This document shows positions 50,608 through 58,201 of a DNA stretch of 64,000 nucleotides, in pieces. Position 1 is the stretch's first letter, and the number at the start of each line of letters is the position of its first letter. The DNA comes from Streptomyces flaveus (GTDB lineage Bacteria; Actinomycetota; Actinomycetes; Streptomycetales; Streptomycetaceae): NCBI RefSeq assembly GCF_014647675.1, contig NZ_BMPQ01000022.1, forward strand, positions 95,349-159,348, written 5' to 3'. The notes beneath the pieces were generated by a model. The model saw nothing but the letters and a program-made list of their open reading frames with translations, had not been told where the DNA came from and ran no database searches. The translations under genes were made by a program, and so were the position numbers.

Positions 50608-51375
50608 ATGACGGATCTGGTGGTGACGGCCCGCGGGCCGGTCCGGTTGATCGAGCTGAACCGGCCGGACCAGCTCAACTCGATGAGCGAGGAGCTGCAT
50701 TCGGGACTCGCGTCGGTGTGGGACGAGGTCGCGGCCGATCCGGAGGCGCGGGTGGTGGTACTCACCGGGCGCGGCCGGGCGTTCAGCGCCGGAGGCAACT
50801 TCGACATCATGACCCGGGTCCAGCGGGATGCCGCCTTCCGCGAGCAGAACGTCGACGAGGCCCGGCGGATCATCCTGGGCATGGTCCGCTGCCCGCTCCC
50901 GGTCATCGCGGCGGTGAACGGGCCCGCGGTCGGCCTCGGGTGCAGCCTGGCCCTGCTCAGCGACCTGGTGCTGATCGCCGAGGGCGCACATATCGCGGAT
51001 CCGCATGTCCAGGTCGGCCTGGTCGCGGGGGACGGCGGCGCGCTCGTACTGCCACTGCTCGTGGGCCTCGCCCGGGCCAAGGAGCTGCTGTTCCTCGGCG
51101 ACCGCGTGTCCCCTCAGGAGGCGGTCCGGCTGGGCATCGCCAACCGTGTCGTGCCGGACGACAAGCTCATGGCCGAGGCCATGGATCTCGCCGGGCGGCT
51201 GGCCAAGCTGCCCGGCCAGGCGCTGCGGGAGACCAAGCGGGCGGTGAACCTGCATCTGGAGCAGGCCATCGCCGCCGTACTGGAACCGGCCCTGCTCGCC
51301 GAGCGGGACAGCATGCACGCACCGGACCACATCGCGATCGTCGAGAAGATCATCGCGGCGCGCGCCGGCCGCTGA
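50608..51375 (+). CDS. Enoyl-CoA hydratase/isomerase family protein 5
   Basis: 255-aa crotonase-fold protein. RAFSAGGNFDIM and AVNGPAVGLGCSLALLSDLVLIAEGAHI are the oxyanion segments, and VGLVAGDGGALVLPLLVG has Asp instead of the catalytic Glu, similar to copy 3. ATG at 50608 is chosen on family length. In-frame starts at 50575 (TTG), 50578 and 50596 lie nearer the A/T-rich promoter and cannot be excluded. First gene of a plus-strand operon with an acyl-CoA dehydrogenase and an LLM oxidoreductase. Confidence 0.87.
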   Translation: MTDLVVTARGPVRLIELNRPDQLNSMSEELHSGLASVWDEVAADPEARVVVLTGRGRAFSAGGNFDIMTRVQRDAAFREQNVDEARRIILGMVRCPLPVIAAVNGPAVGLGCSLALLSDLVLIAEGAHIADPHVQVGLVAGDGGALVLPLLVGLARAKELLFLGDRVSPQEAVRLGIANRVVPDDKLMAEAMDLAGRLAKLPGQALRETKRAVNLHLEQAIAAVLEPALLAERDSMHAPDHIAIVEKIIAARAGR

Positions 51376-51396
51376 ACCGGAGAGGAACGGTCACAC

Positions 51397-52533
51397 ATGG
51401 ACTTCGCGTTCAGCGACGAGCAGGAGGAACTGCGGCGCACCGTACGGGCGTTCCTGGCGGACACCTCACCCGAGACCGAAATACGGCGGCTGATGGAGAC
51501 GCCGGAGGGCTTCGACCGGGCGGTGTGGCGGCGGATGGGCTCGGAGCTGGGTCTTCAGGGGCTCGCGATCCCCGAGGAGTACGGGGGCGCGGGCTGCGGG
51601 CCGGTCGAAGTGGGCGTCGTGATGGAGGAGTTGGGCCGGGCGCTGACCTGCACGCCGTTCCTCGCCTCCGCCGTCCTGGCGACCACCGCCGCGCTGCGCT
51701 GCGCTGACGAGGAGGCCCGCAAGCGGCTGCTGCCGGGGCTCGCCGCCGGTGAACTGGTCGCGACTCTGGCGCTGACCGAGGACTCGGCGCGCTGGGATGC
51801 CGAAGGCGTCCGGCTCACTGCCCGTGAATCCAAAGGGAGTTGGCTGCTGACCGGGCAGAAGATGTTCGTCCTCGACGGCGCCACCGCGGATGTCGTACTC
51901 ACCGTGGCCCGTACCGGCGACGGCATCGGCGTCTTCTGGGTGGACGGCGACGCGGCCGGGCTCACCCGTGAACCCCTGCCCACGATGGACCCGACCCGCC
52001 GACAGGCACGCCTCGACTACCACGACGTACGGGCGACCAGGCTGCGTACGCACGGCGACGGCTGGGACCTGGTGTCGGAGGTGCTCGACCATGCCGCGGT
52101 GGCGTTGGCGGCCGAACAGGTGGGGGCCGCGGGGCGCGCGCTCGACATGGCGGTGGAGTACGCCAAGGTACGGCATCAGTTCGGGCGGCCCATCGGCTCC
52201 TTCCAGGCGATGAAGCATCTCCTGGCCGACGTATTGCTGGAGGTGGAGTCGGCGCGGGCCGCCGCGCACTACGCGCTGCTCGCGGCCGAGAGCGGGGACC
52301 CGGAACTCCCCGCAGCGGCGAGCCTGGCCAAGGCGTTCTGCTCCGACACCTGTCTGCAGGCGACGGAGCAGAACATCCAGGTGCACGGCGGTATCGGCTT
52401 CACGTGGGAGCACCCGGCCCACCTGTATCTGAAGCGGGCGAAGACTTCACAACTGCTGTTCGGCGACCCGGCGTACCACCGGGAACTGCTCGCGCGGCGC
52501 ATCGGTTTGGACAGAGTTGGAGAATCCGCATGA
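51397..52533 (+). CDS. Acyl-CoA dehydrogenase 4 (beta-like type)
   Basis: 378-aa acyl-CoA dehydrogenase, a clear paralogue of the one at 43801. It starts MDFAFSDEQEELRRTVRAFL, has LALTEDSARWDAEG at the flavin segment and ends QVHGGIGFTWEHPAHLYLKRAKTSQLLFG. GGAGAGG precedes the ATG. It has no adjacent alpha-like partner, so it may associate with the dehydrogenases at 30571 or 42602. Its stop overlaps the next start as ATGA. Confidence 0.92.
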   Translation: MDFAFSDEQEELRRTVRAFLADTSPETEIRRLMETPEGFDRAVWRRMGSELGLQGLAIPEEYGGAGCGPVEVGVVMEELGRALTCTPFLASAVLATTAALRCADEEARKRLLPGLAAGELVATLALTEDSARWDAEGVRLTARESKGSWLLTGQKMFVLDGATADVVLTVARTGDGIGVFWVDGDAAGLTREPLPTMDPTRRQARLDYHDVRATRLRTHGDGWDLVSEVLDHAAVALAAEQVGAAGRALDMAVEYAKVRHQFGRPIGSFQAMKHLLADVLLEVESARAAAHYALLAAESGDPELPAAASLAKAFCSDTCLQATEQNIQVHGGIGFTWEHPAHLYLKRAKTSQLLFGDPAYHRELLARRIGLDRVGESA

Positions 52534-53552
52534 AGGTGGACGGCAAGCTGAACGTGTGGGGCACCGCCGAGGTGGTCGAGGAGGCCCTGCACCACGAGAA
52601 GGCGGGTTACGACGGTCTGTGGGCCTCGGAGTCCAAGCACGACCCGTTCCTGCCGCTGCTGCTCGCGGCCGAGCACACCGACCGGCTCGAGGTCGGTACG
52701 GCGATCGCGGTGGCGTTCGCCCGCTCTCCCATGCAACTCGCGTACACCGCACACGACTTGCAGGCCTACTCCGGCGGGCGCTTCACGCTCGGCCTCGGCA
52801 GCCAGATCAAGCCGCACATCGAGCGCCGCTTCTCGATGCCCTGGAGCCGGCCTGCGGCCCGTATGCGGGAGTACGTGTGCGCGCTGCGGGCCATCTGGGC
52901 GGCCTGGAACGAGGGCGAGAAGCTCGACTTCCAGGGCGACTTCTACTCGCACACCCTCATGTCCCCCTTCTTCTCTCCCCCGCCCGCTCCCGCCGGCGCT
53001 CCGAAGGTCTTCGTGGCCGCCGTCGGGGAGTCGATGACCCGGGTCGCCGGGGAGGTGGCGGACGGGCTCCTCGCCCACGGCTTCACCACCGAGCGGTATC
53101 TACGGGAGGTCACCGTCCCGACCGTCGAGACCGGCCTGGCCAAGTCCGGCCGTACACGTGGCGACTTCTCCATCTCCCATCTCCTGCTGACCGCGACGGG
53201 CCGTACGGAGGAGGAGATGGCCCGCGCCGTGAACGGCACCCGGCGCCAGATCGCCTTCTACGGCAGCACTCCCGCGTACCGGGGCGTCCTGGAACTGCAC
53301 GGCTGGGGCGAACTGGGCGACGAACTGCACGCGTTGTCGAAGTCCTCCCGCGAGGACAAGTGGGCGGAGATGGGGCGGCTGGTCGACGACGAGGTGCTGC
53401 ACACCTTCGCGGTGGTGGCGGAGCCGGATCGGGTGGCCGCGGAGATCCGCCGGAGGTACGGGGCGCTGGTCGACCGGGTGTCGTTCTACACCGCGTACGA
53501 CATCGACGCCGAGGTGTGGGAGCCGATCGTGCAGGAGCTGCGCAACGGCTGA
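52530..53552 (+). CDS. LLM-class F420-dependent oxidoreductase
   Basis: 340-aa luciferase-like TIM-barrel protein close to the F420-associated actinobacterial group. Visible segments are GYDGLWASESKHDPFLPLLLAAEHTDRLEVGTAIAVAFARSPM, LGLGSQIKPHIERRFSMPW and VAAVGESMTRVAGEVADGLL. It would use F420 or FMN to reduce or oxidise a substrate bond or a carbonyl/alcohol. ATGA overlap couples it to the acyl-CoA dehydrogenase. It is the last gene of the catabolic island on this side. Cofactor choice is inferred from family, not from a decisive motif. Confidence 0.88.
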   Translation: MKVDGKLNVWGTAEVVEEALHHEKAGYDGLWASESKHDPFLPLLLAAEHTDRLEVGTAIAVAFARSPMQLAYTAHDLQAYSGGRFTLGLGSQIKPHIERRFSMPWSRPAARMREYVCALRAIWAAWNEGEKLDFQGDFYSHTLMSPFFSPPPAPAGAPKVFVAAVGESMTRVAGEVADGLLAHGFTTERYLREVTVPTVETGLAKSGRTRGDFSISHLLLTATGRTEEEMARAVNGTRRQIAFYGSTPAYRGVLELHGWGELGDELHALSKSSREDKWAEMGRLVDDEVLHTFAVVAEPDRVAAEIRRRYGALVDRVSFYTAYDIDAEVWEPIVQELRNG

Positions 53553-53700
53553 GGCTCGGCCTGGTCTTGCGGTACCTGGCAGGGTTCACCGTGACCGGCT
53601 GAGGCGGGTCTCTGGTCGCCCCCCTGCCCTGACGCACACTCAGCAGATACGCTCGGCTCGGCAGCCGTACGCATCGCAGGAGCGATCAGGGGGGTACGGG

Positions 53701-53976
53701 ATGCAGGCGCTGCGCGATACGGATCCTCGGCGGATCGGCCCGTACGCCCTGCTGGGCAGACTCGGCGCGGGTGGCATGGGCGAGGGTTCTGCGTCTGCGC
53801 ATCGCCCCCTGCTCTCCGCCATCGCTTCGCGCCGACCGCGCCCAGAGGCGCCCGGACTTCCTGCCCGTGCCCTCCGTCCCGGCGACCGACCTCGCCACCA
53901 CGGCCGACCGGCCCGCCCGGAGGGCGCTCCGGCCGAGTGCTCCCGGCCGGAGCCCGCGCATTCGTCGCCGAGGTGA
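53701..53976 (+). pseudogene. Truncated serine/threonine protein kinase relic
   Basis: The first 28 codons read MQALRDTDPRRIGPYALLGR and then LGAGGMGE, the exact N-terminus and glycine loop of actinomycete PASTA-type or PknD-like kinases. After GGMG the sequence no longer resembles a kinase and runs 60 more Arg/Pro-rich codons to a stop. No Lys, HRD or DFG region follows. A GGGGGG ribosome site precedes the ATG, so the promoter end of the gene survived. The flanking gaps 53553-53700 and 53977-54080 show no other gene. Confidence 0.7.
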
Positions 53977-54080
53977 CGGACATCCGGGTGTGAACCCCGT
54001 CGGATTGTCGATGTAACGACAAAACTGACCCCTGCCTATAGGCTCGGACAATCTGTCACCGACAAGCCCATGGGGGTCTC

Positions 54081-55370
54081 GTGACACAACGCCCGCTCGC
54101 CGGATCATTCAGAGGGTTACGCCGTATCGCGGTCCTCACCGCACTCGCCCTGACCGTCCCACTGACGGCCACCACCGCCGAGGCACACAGCGGCGTGGAG
54201 GCCGCCCCGGGCAATCCCGTCATCGCCTGGAACATCCACGCCCAGACCGCCATCTACGACACCGCCAAGCAGTCGCCCACCACCAGCACCCGCAGCTTCG
54301 CCATCGTGCAGGGCGCCGTGTACGACGCGGTCAACGCCGTCGCCGGCCGTCCGTACGAGCCCCTGGTCAGCGCGCCCCGCAGCCGCCCCGGGGACTCGCC
54401 CGCCTCGGCGGTCGCCGCGGCCGCCCACGACACGCTGCTGTGGCTCTTCCCCGGGCAGGCCGAGTCGCTGAACGCCCGGTACGACGAGGCGCTGGCCGCG
54501 ATCCCCGACGGCCGCGCCGAGGACGGCGGGGTGGCCGTCGGCAGGGCCGCCGCCGCGGCGATGACCGAGAGCCGCCGTGACGACGGCTTCGACCCCACCG
54601 CGCCGTGGACCGTCGGCACCGAGCCGGGCGAATACCGGCTCACCCCGCCCGGCTACGTCAACGTCGGCGCCTGGGTGCCGAACCTGAAGCCGTTCGTCGT
54701 CCCCGACGCCGGCGCCTACCGGGTCAAGCCCCCGCCGGCCCTGACCGGCGCCGCCTGGGCCCGCGACCTGAACGAGGTCAAGAGCCTCGGCGCGGCCACC
54801 AGCACCGTCCGCACCGAGGACCAGACCGAGGCGGCGATCTGGTGGGACGACCCCCGGATGGTCGAATGGTCGATCACCCGGCAACTCGCCGGCGCGCACC
54901 GCCTCAGCAGCCTCCGGACGGCCCGGCTGCTCGCCATGGTGTACGTGGCCTCCGCCGACACCCTGATCGCCTGCTACAAGGCCAAGGCGCACTGGAACTT
55001 CTGGCGCCCCGTGACAGCCATTCCGCTCGCCGGCACCGACGGCAACGCGGCCACCGATCCCGACCCGGACTGGACGCCGCTGCGGGTCACCGCCCCGTCG
55101 CCGGAGTACCCGTCGGGCCACGCCTGTTTCACCACGGCGGTCACGACGGCCCTGGGGTCGTTCTTCGGCCGTGACGACCTCACGTTCGCCGCGTACAGCC
55201 CCGCCTCCGGCACGACCCGCCACTACGACAGCCTTCAGGCGGCGACAGCCGAACTCCTGGAGGCGCGAATCTGGGCCGGCGTGCATTACCGCTTCGCCTC
55301 CGAGCACGGGCACCGGCTCGGGCTGGCGGTCACCCGCGACGTCCTGAACCGCGCCTTCCAGCGGCGCTGA
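54081..55370 (+). CDS. Secreted vanadium-dependent haloperoxidase/PAP2-family protein
   Basis: 429-aa protein with a signal peptide (basic RGLRR, hydrophobic core, cleavage near AEAHS about residue 36). The phosphatase/haloperoxidase motifs are KAHWNFWRPVTAI (Lys and Arg-Pro), PEYPSGHACF (PSGH) and ARIWAGVHYRFASEHG (His; the terminal Asp is replaced by a Glu two residues later). Family members use vanadate to oxidise halides or act as phosphatases. Streptomyces has several secreted forms of unknown substrate. It starts with GTG at 54081 and appears to be a single-gene unit. Confidence 0.9.
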   Translation: MTQRPLAGSFRGLRRIAVLTALALTVPLTATTAEAHSGVEAAPGNPVIAWNIHAQTAIYDTAKQSPTTSTRSFAIVQGAVYDAVNAVAGRPYEPLVSAPRSRPGDSPASAVAAAAHDTLLWLFPGQAESLNARYDEALAAIPDGRAEDGGVAVGRAAAAAMTESRRDDGFDPTAPWTVGTEPGEYRLTPPGYVNVGAWVPNLKPFVVPDAGAYRVKPPPALTGAAWARDLNEVKSLGAATSTVRTEDQTEAAIWWDDPRMVEWSITRQLAGAHRLSSLRTARLLAMVYVASADTLIACYKAKAHWNFWRPVTAIPLAGTDGNAATDPDPDWTPLRVTAPSPEYPSGHACFTTAVTTALGSFFGRDDLTFAAYSPASGTTRHYDSLQAATAELLEARIWAGVHYRFASEHGHRLGLAVTRDVLNRAFQRR

Positions 55371-55535
55371 CGCGGCCGTCCCTTCCACCACCGCCGGGAG
55401 GACAGCTCGGGACAGCACCGACACCGGCGCCCTGGCCCGTCGCCTCGAAGCCGACAAATACCGCTTACGGCCGGTCCGTCGCCGTATCCGGTCATGCTGC
55501 CTGGTTGTTGCGGGCAGGGTGCGACCCTGAGCATC

Positions 55536-55599
55536 CAACGGAGTTCCTCGTGCGACAGAAGGATCTTGGTCGATCTCCTGTCTATGGGGAACTCCGTTG
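55536..55599. repeat. 64-nt interrupted palindrome, possibly mobile-element-derived
   Basis: CAACGGAGTTCC (55536-55547) and GGAACTCCGTTG (55588-55599) are perfect 12-bp inverted arms. Inside them GACAG (55554-55558) pairs with CTGTC (55578-55582) and GGATC with GATCT. The whole piece can fold as a long interrupted hairpin. It lies in the 379-bp gap between the haloperoxidase and the next gene, where I see no coding sequence I would defend. It may be a small nonautonomous element, an IS end or an RNA structure. Confidence 0.6.
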
Positions 55600-55749
55600 C
55601 CGCGTGGGGCTTTCGCCGGACAACCACCCAAATCGGGGCAGAGTTCACAGAGCTAAAACCCTTACAGACTCGCTCCCCAGCCCCCGCCACCTGCGGTAAC
55701 ACGCTAAGTAACCGGCATTGCAGGTCAGGGACACTGTTACCGTCGCGCC

Positions 55750-56148
55750 ATGTCCAAGATCGAGATAGACGTGGTGACCGCCGAGTTCTTCGAGGCCTTT
55801 GACAACCGGGGCGGCAGGGCCCCCGATGTGGCCCGGATCCGCCGACTGGTGATTCCAGGGGGTGTGATCGTCAAGACCGGCCCGGAGTTCACGGTCTACA
55901 CCGTGGAAGAGTTCATCGAGCCTCGCCGGCGGCTGCTGACCGACGGTCGGCTGGTCGAGTTCTTCGAGTGGGAGACCTCCGAACGGACAGAGATCGCGGG
56001 CGATATCGCGTCGCGGTTCAGCGAGTACCGCAAGTCCGGGATCTTGGATGGTGAGCCGTTCGAGGAGGCCGGGACCAAGACCATCCAGTTCGTCCGCACC
56101 TCAGAGGGCTGGCGGATCACAGCGTTTGCCTGGTACGACCAGCCCTGA
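55750..56148 (+). CDS. SnoaL/DUF4440-like NTF2-fold protein
   Basis: 132-aa protein. A short N-terminal helix with FFEAFDNRGG, then VIPGGVIVKTGPEFTVYTVEEFIEPRR and the terminal strand TIQFVRTSEGWRITAFAWYDQP are typical of DUF4440 proteins. Such proteins bind or isomerise small molecules, but no residue here indicates a reaction. It stands alone between larger genes. The 193 bp after it contain nothing recognisable. Confidence 0.72.
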   Translation: MSKIEIDVVTAEFFEAFDNRGGRAPDVARIRRLVIPGGVIVKTGPEFTVYTVEEFIEPRRRLLTDGRLVEFFEWETSERTEIAGDIASRFSEYRKSGILDGEPFEEAGTKTIQFVRTSEGWRITAFAWYDQP

Positions 56149-56341
56149 CCGCAGGAGCGGTCGGCTGGCCGATCGGCTCAACTCGCCTGAACCGCCCCGC
56201 GATCCGGGCCATGACCTGGTCGAACACAACCCGCCGGCGGGCAGGTTCCACGCTATGGCCTGCGGCCAACGCACGATCTCCAGGAGTCCACACAACTCCC
56301 GATGATCACGCGGTGGCCGTACCCGTTCTCAGCTGGGCTGA

Positions 56342-57178
56342 CTAACGCCCGCTTCCCAGCAACGCGTTGAGCTCGCCGTAGTCGAGCCCTCCGGCCAGCG
56401 ACTCGTAGGTCCCCGCGCTCAGCAGCTCCCGCGCGGCACGGCGGACCACGGCATGCACTGCCTGGGAAATGCCCGACCCGATGCTCACGCGCGCGACGCC
56501 GAGGGCGGCCAACTCGGCGACGGGCGGTGCTCCGGGGCCCGCCATCACGTTGAGCGGAGCGTCGATGCCCTCGGCGAGCGCCTTCACGGTCACCGGGTCG
56601 ACGACCCCGGGGACGAAGATCCCGTCGGCGCCCGCGGCGAGGAAGGCGGCTGCCCGTTCCAGGGTGAGGTCCACTCCCCCGGCACCCCTGAGGAAGGTGT
56701 CGATCCGGGCGTTCACGAACAGCGACACCCCCGCCGCGTCGGCGGCCTCGCGGGCGGCGGCGAGGCGCTCGGCCTGTTCGGCCACCGGCCGCAGCGGGCC
56801 CTCGCCGCTCCCGTACAGCGCGTCCTCGATGTTCACACCGACCACGCCCGCCGCGATCACCGCGCGGATCGTGTCACCGATGCCGACCGAGCCCCGCGCG
56901 TAGCCGCTCTCGATGTCGGCGGTCACCGGCACCCGGACCACCTCGGCGATGCGTGCAACGGCGCCAAGGGCCCGGTCGCGGTCCAGCCGGTCACCGTCCG
57001 CCGCCCCCAGTGCCCAGGCCAGCCCCGCGCTCGTGGTCGCCACCGCGGCGGCACCCGCATCCTCGACGATGCGGGCGCTCGTGGCGTCCCAGGCGTTCGG
57101 CAGGACGAGCGGACGCCCGGGGATATGGCGGGAACGGAAGGCGAGGGCCCGGTCACGGAGGATGTGGTTCTGCGTCAT
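56342..57178 (-). CDS. Isocitrate lyase/PEP mutase-like protein
   Basis: 278-aa TIM-barrel enzyme. Motifs are LVLPNAWDATSARIVEDAG, VATTSAGLAW, VTADIESGYARG and VGVNIEDA, which carry the Mg-binding acidic residues of the superfamily. The KKCGH loop of isocitrate lyase is missing, so it belongs to the short PEP-mutase/oxaloacetate-hydrolase-like group. The reaction (C-C or P-C bond chemistry on a 2-oxo acid) cannot be fixed further. ATG at 57178 is preferred over a GTG at 57187. Confidence 0.88.
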   Translation of the reverse strand: MTQNHILRDRALAFRSRHIPGRPLVLPNAWDATSARIVEDAGAAAVATTSAGLAWALGAADGDRLDRDRALGAVARIAEVVRVPVTADIESGYARGSVGIGDTIRAVIAAGVVGVNIEDALYGSGEGPLRPVAEQAERLAAAREAADAAGVSLFVNARIDTFLRGAGGVDLTLERAAAFLAAGADGIFVPGVVDPVTVKALAEGIDAPLNVMAGPGAPPVAELAALGVARVSIGSGISQAVHAVVRRAARELLSAGTYESLAGGLDYGELNALLGSGR

Positions 57179-57241
57179 GCGGATCACTCAACCAGCCGGC
57201 CCCGGGCCGCGGCTGGCAGGAATCCGACGGGAACGTGCGGC

Positions 57242-57799
57242 TCACGCCGCCAGTTGTGGCCGCGGCCCGTTGGGCCAACTCGTGCACGATGGCTGTCGCG
57301 CTCCCCTCGGGTCGGGCACGGCCACCGCCTCCTGCTTCATCAGCGGTCGTGCGGTCTGGCCGCGGCGGCCGGCGAAGACGTAGAGGCGCAGGATGATGAA
57401 GCGGCCTGCGCCGGCGAGGCCGGAGGCGCCGAGGTAGACGATCTGCTCAGTCAGCGTGCCGGGGGACGGCTGCGCCAGATACAGGACGTGAACGGCGACG
57501 CTGGTCGTCAGATAGGCGGCGGTCGCCGAGCCCGCGGACTGCCAGTGCTCTCGCCATCCGGCGCTGCGCCCTTTGGCGAAGGTGAAGCGGGCGTGGAGTT
57601 CGGTGCACAGCAGGGTGGAGGCGACGGTGATGATCGCGTTCGAGACCGCCCAGGGCATGGTCATGGCCAACAGCGGCACTGCGAAGCTACACAGGACTCC
57701 GACGCCGCCACCGAAGATCACGAATCGGATGAAGGAGGCGATCGGGCCGGGGCCTGCCAGAGTCGCCACTTCGGACTTGTTTGAAAGCGGCGACTTCAT
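57242..57799 (-). CDS. GtrA-like membrane protein
   Basis: 185-aa protein with four hydrophobic segments (FIRFVIFGGGVGVLCSFAVPLLA; WAVSNAIITVASTLLC; a third containing AYLTTSVAVHVLYLA; and IVYLGASGLAGAGRFIILRLYVF) and the GtrA-like turn ELHARFTFAKGR. GtrA proteins are thought to flip or help transfer polyprenyl-linked sugars. The ATG at 57799 with AAGGA upstream is chosen. The frame continues upstream, open to an ATG at 58027 without a ribosome site, which might be a 76-residue cytoplasmic extension. The tail is basic. It is divergent from the regulator at 58202. Confidence 0.8.
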   Translation of the reverse strand: MKSPLSNKSEVATLAGPGPIASFIRFVIFGGGVGVLCSFAVPLLAMTMPWAVSNAIITVASTLLCTELHARFTFAKGRSAGWREHWQSAGSATAAYLTTSVAVHVLYLAQPSPGTLTEQIVYLGASGLAGAGRFIILRLYVFAGRRGQTARPLMKQEAVAVPDPRGARQPSCTSWPNGPRPQLAA

Positions 57800-58093
57800 G
57801 GCGGCGTCCTTCCGGAGGGTTGGGTGCTTTTGCAGGCGGCGGTCGGTGATGTCGCCGTAGGCGGTGGTCTCGTGGATGTCGAGCTGGGCGGCAGCGCCGT
57901 CGGTGTTCCCCAGCGCGTTGTGAATCCGGTCGTAGGGGGTGTCGGTGTCCGGAGCGGCGGAGACTTCCGTCTGTATCGCGCTCTCCTTCGGCTCGCTTTT
58001 TCCGATGACGGAAAAGCTACGTTGCATTTACGGATCTAGCAAGATAATCGTTGCGCAGAATCGGCAATTCTGCAGGTGAAAGCTAGAAAATTG

Positions 58094-58143
58094 TTGCAAT
58101 GACCTTCGCGATTAATGCAACAGTAGTCACCTGATCATTGCAA
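58094..58143. promoter_or_regulatory. Spaced 9-bp inverted operator before the MarR-like regulator
   Basis: TTGCAATGA (58094-58102) and TCATTGCAA (58135-58143) are exact inverted copies with 41 bp between starts, about four helical turns. Additional TTGC or TGCAA words occur at 58022, 58051 and 58115 in the same gap. The pair ends 58 bp before the regulator start. Autoregulation, and control of the divergent GtrA-like gene, are likely. Confidence 0.7.
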
Positions 58144-58201
58144 TGGATGAGCGTGAACGCTATCCTGGAGACACCCAGGGAGCACGATGAAGGAGACCGC
58201 G

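Noticed and set aside
24894..53552. Assignment of the island to steroid (cholesterol or cholate) degradation
   Set aside because: Heteromeric dehydrogenases, Ltp thiolase and DUF35 are reminiscent of it, but no ring-degradation genes, P450s, Mce transporter or KstR-type boxes (TnnAACnnGTTnnA) were seen.
54117..55631. 504-codon open frame on the minus strand opposite the haloperoxidase gene
   Set aside because: It is the antisense shadow of a clear secreted enzyme; the translation is Gly/Arg/Val-rich with no family motif.
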